This document shows, piece by piece, positions 59,888 through 64,000 of a stretch of 64,000 nucleotides of DNA; positions within the stretch are counted from its first letter, which is position 1; every line of letters starts with the position of its first letter. Origin of the DNA: Hofstenia miamia (taxonomy: Eukaryota; Xenacoelomorpha; Acoela; Hofsteniidae). The notes beneath the pieces are model-generated. The model saw only the letters and a program-made list of their open reading frames with translations. It had not been told where the DNA came from and did no database searches. The DNA is taken from NCBI GenBank assembly GCA_900660155.1, contig CABFPE010000615.1, positions 47,290 to 111,289 of the forward strand, in the 5' to 3' direction. Made by a program: the position numbers and the translations under genes.

Positions 59888-60772
59888 TTATACGTATTCT
59901 TTTAGCCCTAGTGCTTCTGCTTCTACAGTTTCCTCCACATTTAGCAGTCCTTTTCCTCCTTTATGCCTTGCCATGTGCAACCTATCAACATCTCCGTTTA
60001 AGTTGAAAGCCCTCTCTGCTGCTAGTACCTTGCTTGTCTCCCTGTCTAGCTCCCTAAGTTCATTCTTGTTCCATCTAACTATTCCTGCTGTATATCTCAA
60101 CACTGATATCGCCCATGTATTAATTGCTTTTATACCATTCTGCCCATTCAATGCTGACTTCTGTAGTACCTTCCTTACTCTCCTCTTGTATTCTTTCCTT
60201 AGCCTCATCTTCATTTCCTCGTGATCTGTTCTGTCTTTCTCTATCACACCTAAGTACTTGTACCCCTCTTTAACTTCCTCAATATTATCCCCACTGCTTG
60301 TCCTCAAGCCATCCCCATCCACACACTTGCCTCTAGTCATTGTCACTGCTGCACACTTTCCTAATCCAAACTCCAACCCTGAATCTCTGCTTGCCTTCTC
60401 CAATGTCTCCAATTGCTTCTGCAACATCTTCCTTGAACTAGCATACATCTTCAGGTCGTCCATGTACCACAGGTTACCCACTGCTCTACCATTCTTCTCC
60501 AACTTATACCCTATACCTGTATCCTTTAACTTTTCTGTGATGGGGATTAAGCTAACTACAAACAGTAGTGGTGCTAAGCTGTTTCCCTGGAATATGCCTC
60601 GCCTAAACCTGTTTCTGTCTATCTCAGTCTGCCACTTTCCCATTTCTTTCTCTAGAAACTCAAACCATTTCCATGAAACTCCAAGCATTTCCGTGAAACT
60701 CCATTGGCTTCTAACGTCCTTAATACCCACATATGTGATATGCTGTCTTATGCCTTCCTGTAGTCTATCCAT
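59888..60772 (-). pseudogene. REL-LINE reverse transcriptase, palm and thumb
   Basis: A 294-codon open frame. Near residues 57-72 it has FRRGIFQGNSLAPLLF; near 103-113 NLWYMDDLKMYA with the two catalytic Asp of YMDD intact; then LEFGLGKCAAVTMTRGK (the FG..KCA.. block), YKYLGVIEKD and the thumb region RYTAGIVRWNKNELRELDRE. RT copies element RNA onto the nicked target. The first catalytic Asp motif (AMAWIDYRKA) lies just upstream in another frame, so a frame change near 60750 separates it. The ATG at 60772 is internal to that motif and not a true start. Confidence 0.8.
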
Positions 60773-61085
60773 GCCATTGCTAAGTTTGTCTTCCTTCTTC
60801 TACAATTCTCCACTAATGCCTGGTCTATTAACATTGATCTTTGCATCCTCTTGTCTTTGTCCTACATCCTTTCTGCTCCTCTGGTATCAACCTGTTCTGT
60901 TTTAAGTAACATGCCAGTCTACTTGAAATCACAGAAGTTAGCAATTTCCAAGTTGTTGGCAGACATGTTATTGGCCTGAAGTTGCTTGCCTCACTACATT
61001 TCTTTGGGTCCTTCTGTATCAGAAATGTCCTTCCCCACTACCATCCACTCTGGGCACCCACTCACCACACACTCCTCCAATGCTT
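60773..61085 (-). pseudogene. REL-LINE reverse transcriptase, fingers part
   Basis: Minus-strand frame EECVVSGCPEWMVVGKTFLI, then QKDPKKCSEASNFRPITCLP, then TTWKLLTSVISSRLACYL, with EEQKGCR..TRGCKDQ following after small breaks. SNFRPITCLPT.WKLLT is the RT fingers motif characteristic of this LINE group. The element ends near 61085, in the middle of the domain preceding RT motif 1, as expected of 5' truncation. Confidence 0.75.
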
Positions 61086-61187
61086 TTTCAATAATGATGT
61101 AAACAAATACATATATATTTAGTATATACTCGTATTAAACAGGTTGGTATGAAAGAATTACATCTTAATAATAGTAATAGCCATAAT

Positions 61188-61320
61188 CGCCATTATAATA
61201 ATCAGGCAATTTTCATAAGCGCCATTATAATAAATTTATCCCAGTAGCGCCATTATAATATTGCCTGAAGGTGGCCATCAGCGCCATTATATTTTCCAAG
61301 TGGCCATAAGCGCCATTATA
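61188..61320 (+). repeat. Five GCGCCATTATAATA units at about 30-bp spacing
   Basis: Units start at 61188, 61219, 61247, 61281 and 61310, all in the same orientation, at spacings of 31, 28, 34 and 29 bp. The spacers differ, though two contain GTGGCCAT-AAG/TCAGC-like words (61272 and 61301). The array lies between the LINE and the exon at 61356, 36 bp from its acceptor. Confidence 0.75.
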
Positions 61321-61355
61321 AGAATTATTATTAATAATCGTTAGTATTGATTTAG

Positions 61356-61533
61356 CTGGGAATGGAGACTTGGAATGTGTCCAAATAATGTTGAACAATG
61401 GGGCACAGACAGATGTTAAGAATCAAGACGGACATACGACTTTAGCAGTGGCCACCATTCAAGGACACATTGATGTGATGGATCTGCTTATAATTCACGG
61501 TGCATGTGTTGATGTGAAGGATATCTATGGAAG
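61356..61533 (+). CDS. Ankyrin gene exon: rest of repeat 4 and repeat 5
   Basis: Acceptor TTGATTTAG precedes the codon completed as G|CT (Ala). The exon reads GNGDLECVQIMLNNGAQTDV, then KNQDGHTTLAVATIQGHIDV, then MDLLIIHGACVDVKDIYG and two bases. Both repeats keep the GH....LL..GA.V...D pattern. The donor AG|GTACAT at 61534 leaves phase 2. It lies between a LINE insertion (58913-61085) plus a short periodic repeat upstream and a 1.2-kb intron downstream. This is the best-conserved exon of the gene. Confidence 0.9.
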
Positions 61534-62772
61534 GTACATTTTACTTTTTTTGGAAATTACCATACCTCTATAGCATACGTACAAGTTACAACTAACTAAA
61601 ATACATACATATATAATGTGTTTTCAACAAAGCTGACAAATAACGTTTAAGGTAGGTTTGAAAATATTCAAAAAAATTGAAAACCATTATTAGTTTTCAC
61701 TGTTTCCATAGTTTAGTTTTATTGCACAGTTTACAACATATATCTCATATAGTTTTCTCTTTTCAGATAAATAGGCTTAGATGAATGGTCTCAATTGTAA
61801 TTTTTCAATGTATTGTCGAGGGATCACGTTATGTACACTGCCGAACTTTCAATACAAATACTGACCCACCGTTTGTTAATATTGTGATTTTTGTTTCAAT
61901 CTTTTAAGTGATCTTGAAAGAAAACCTGTTTTTCTTTGTAATTACAGATTAACTCTAGAGTTCACTAAAAAACAAAAAATACGTCTAAAACGTTTTTTTT
62001 CATAAAAAAAATTCTACCCACCATGTAAATTAATAATAAAGATGTAATTGATTTGATAAAAGCCAAATTTCGTATTAATAAATTTCCAAGAAAAATATCT
62101 ATCACAACTTTGTATAGTAGAATTCTCTGTATTAGACGTCCCGGTAGTTTTCCTAGCGTTCAATCAACCCACAACTTATTACTAATTGATTATTGCAACG
62201 GTTATTCTTGTCCATAATGCATTGTCTATACTCAATAGATTTGTAGTTCATTGTTCATGTACAGGTGGACGTAAATTCAATACACCAGCTAGTGAAATAT
62301 TCAGGAAGCAAGAGTTTTCATATAAATAGCAAATTTTATTAGTATAGCCCATATTTAGTTGTTTATATTGTGCATTACTATTGAATGTATAAGACTGAAT
62401 CATTGATTCACATTTTTGTGTTATCTAAATTATTGTTGTAATTTTGATTTAAATCGTTAAAGGTTGCGTTTGATTTTTGAAATAAGCTGGTGTCGTTTCG
62501 TCTCAATTTCTTATACGTACTTTATTTAAGTTTTGGTGTTTTTGTGTGTATGCGTGATTTATATGATTGCAATCACTGTACAATTGTAACTATTTTATTG
62601 TTATATTACATGGTGTATTGTACATTACGCATGTGTTTCCATTTATATGGACGTACGCATTTCTTTATAGTAACTTTAGTAAACAGAAAAATTTAAGAAA
62701 ACTAAAATATCGTCAATTCCCTGTAATGTTGGCTGTTTTTAAACAACTTAAGGTTTGCAATCTCTTGTTAAG
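61534..62772 (+). other. Ankyrin gene intron, 1.2 kb
   Basis: AT-rich; no element or exon recognised. The open frames at 62490-62977 in other readings run through intron and exon and are not separate genes. Confidence 0.65.
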
Positions 62773-62945
62773 GTCGCCCTTAATGTTAGCAGCACATTGC
62801 AATCAGCAGAAGGCTGCCGAGTTTCTCTTAGTCAATAATGCAGACACATCACTCACAGACATTGATGGTAAGAACTGTGCTCAGTTGGCACAAGAAGCAG
62901 GAAATCATGACTTGGCCCAATACCTCTTTAACTACATGGCAGCAG
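62773..62945 (+). CDS. Ankyrin gene exon: repeats 6 and 7
   Basis: After acceptor CTCTTGTTAAG the codon AG|G (Arg) is completed and the exon reads SPLMLAAHCNQQKAAEFLL, then VNNADTSLTDIDGKNCAQLA, then QEAGNHDLAQYLFNYMAA. Repeat 6 is typical. Repeat 7 is the capping repeat that precedes the linker, matching the RTALMLA...... and .NALHYS... region of RAI14. The donor G|GTACGT at 62946 leaves phase 1, so the gene continues. No further exon is recognisable before the window ends. Confidence 0.85.
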
Positions 62946-64000
62946 GTACGTTTGAATTACTAATATTGCGTAGGTAATAATTTTCTCAATGAACAAATTA
63001 AAACATGCTAGTTTAGTATCGAATGATTTACGTATCTACTATAAATTTCAGGGTTCTTATAAAAACAGAATATATGTAATAAGAGGATTCAAAACCTTGC
63101 TGAAATATATGGCTTCGAGTAGTTCTGCTACTAAGTTTGGCTAGCGACGTCAAATTAAACTGCTAAGAAGAAACGTTTGTGTCCATAACTTTCTCCTTCT
63201 TAAAATCAACATTACAAAAAAATTAGTTTAAGTTTTTTGTATTTACGACTAAATTTTCTGCTTTTTCAAATTGCCTTTATAAAATGCCGGCTATAACTAT
63301 AATTTCAATGAGAGACTAATTGGCTGAGGGAGTGTGGCTGTTCCGACCTGTTCCAATATGATTATCACATTGTGAAATTTACGGCGTCAAACTTGAGAAT
63401 TTTTATTACAGGTTCGACTCATCAAATTGCAAGTCTTAACTTTTTTCTACTCAAAATTTGTTACATTACCAAAATATGAGAAATGGATGCAATATTTTCC
63501 ATCATTAGTATCGATATTAAAAATGAATGTTAGGCTTTATTGCAAAAGCGTAAAAGCATAACATATTAATTTGAAATTTGTATGTGGGGAATTGAGTAAC
63601 GGTGTGGGGCGTTATTTATTGCATAAATTGAATTTAATTCAAGCGTCTGTTTCTCGTCTGCTGTTTCCAATGATTCATCGCAAATGCTAATTTTTTGCAG
63701 CTGTTTCGAACGTTAATACAATCTAATAAATTTTTTAGTATTCAAGACGACATTCTTACGTAACCGCATTCCAAATCGTTTACTATTCTCCCTTTTAGCC
63801 GCATCCCGCCAATTTTGACGTTTTCATTTCCATTATACAAATGTAGATTTTTGCATTTTATAATACCAGAATATCAAAATCTATTAATTTTGGAATATAT
63901 ATATATATTCCAACTGAATGCGAATGGGTTTCTTGCGGAATGTGTATATTGTTGTTTTTACGTTTTTTGTTTCTAACATTCGCTTTAAACAACATTTTTA
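62946..64000 (+). other. Ankyrin gene, following intron (runs off right edge)
   Basis: No phase-1 exon recognisable. A short (AT)n run lies at 63896-63909. The coiled-coil coding exons expected for this family are presumably beyond the window. Confidence 0.5.

Larger units (their letters stand above)
58913..61085 (-). mobile_element. REL-endonuclease LINE (R4/Dong/Rex6/NeSL-like), 5'-truncated
   Basis: Read on the minus strand from 61085, it gives WMVVGKTFLIQKDPKKC, then FRPITCLPTTWKLLT (RT motifs 1-2), QKGCR...RGCKDQ, AMAWIDYRKA, RRGIFQGNSLAPLLF (motif 4), LWYMDDLKMYAS (catalytic YMDD), a zinc knuckle and a PD-(D/E)XK endonuclease. This domain order, with one RT and a C-terminal restriction-like enzyme, defines the early-branching REL LINEs, not CR1/L1. 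It ends at a (TAA)n tract at 58913-58950. Stops and frame changes are few, but the copy is dead and lacks its 5' part. Confidence 0.8.
57180..61355 (+). other. Ankyrin gene intron with LINE and MITE insertions
   Basis: A 4.2-kb intron carrying a hAT-like element (58140-58765), the antisense REL-endonuclease LINE (58913-61085) and a short periodic repeat (61188-61320). GGCCCGTACCC words near 57530-57550 may be another worn element end. Confidence 0.65.
44665..62945 (+). other. Gene span: RAI14/UACA/ANKRD24-like ankyrin protein (partial)
   Basis: Five exons (44665-44798, 47829-47923, 57057-57179, 61356-61533, 62773-62945; 703 coding bases) splice with consistent phases 2, 1, 1, 2, 1 into about 234 residues containing seven 33-residue ankyrin repeats. 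The NEWQRLDDLLYSAV lead-in followed by VASLL aligns with the NEW...DD.LL.AV....KVASLL start of RAI14 (ankycorbin) and the W...DDRL..A start of UACA. The repeat count before the end matches too. Those proteins have a long C-terminal coiled coil and act at actin-rich junctions (RAI14) or in apoptosome and NF-kB regulation (UACA). Which paralog this represents cannot be decided, and a pre-duplication ancestor is likely in an invertebrate. The first coding exon and the coiled-coil exons are not in view. Confidence 0.8.

Noticed and set aside
58964-60905. Plus-strand open frames of 114-215 codons
   Set aside because: They are shadows of the minus-strand LINE proteins, rich in Leu/Ser from antisense reading, with no domain.
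61188-61320. CRISPR array
   Set aside because: The repeats are only 13-14 bp, spacing varies, the DNA is animal and no cas genes are present.
1-64000. LTR retrotransposons, endogenous viruses or Polinton-like elements
   Set aside because: I found no long terminal repeats and no gag, integrase, protease, capsid or envelope motifs; all retroelement coding sequence here is LINE-type.

Overview
The window is AT-rich, intron-rich animal DNA (roughly two thirds A+T by eye) and most of it is transposon-derived. Nothing looks prokaryotic: there are no dense ORFs, and the one clear gene is split by introns of 1 to 9 kb with GT/AG junctions. The host is an invertebrate metazoan that I cannot name from sequence alone.

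The only gene I can support well runs on the plus strand through the right third (44665 to past 62945). Five exons join with consistent phases into seven consecutive ankyrin repeats. These match, repeat for repeat and including the pre-repeat NEW..DD.LL motif, the N-terminal half of the RAI14 (ankycorbin)/UACA/ANKRD24 family. The first coding exon is not found. The coiled-coil half expected of the family would lie beyond the right edge. A separate ATG exon at 53206-53248, in the large second intron, ends in the same phase as exon 2. It could start a shorter isoform lacking the first two repeats. A 54-codon minus-strand open stretch at 43480-43641 may be the terminal exon of another gene.

Mobile elements by position: a minus-strand CR1-like LINE cut by the left edge (1-1850); a TTAA-flanked MITE (4957-5483); an internally deleted Tc1 element with TIRs (6183-6768) next to a hAT-like element (6823-7794); a hAT MITE (9231-9625) followed by a 5'-truncated LINE of the restriction-like-endonuclease (R4/Dong/Rex6/NeSL-like) type (9640-10640), shown twice around a single N; a scrambled piggyBac-like element (16815-18080); two cases of one hAT MITE inserted in another with 8-bp target duplications (21245-21868 and 35362-36113); a hAT MITE built from GATTTAAATC palindromes (24696-25117); further hAT MITEs (27425, 33151, 34613, 39257, 46000, 58140); an internally deleted mariner-type element (42897-43340); and a second, longer copy of the restriction-like-endonuclease LINE (58913-61085, minus) in an intron of the ankyrin gene.

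Single N characters occur at 11022, 21487, 26361, 42361, 49148 and 49284. All but the one at 21487 sit exactly between near-identical direct repeats. That pattern points to unmerged allelic contig ends, so those duplications should not be read as biology without checking. I see no tRNA, rRNA, CRISPR or LTR/viral element.
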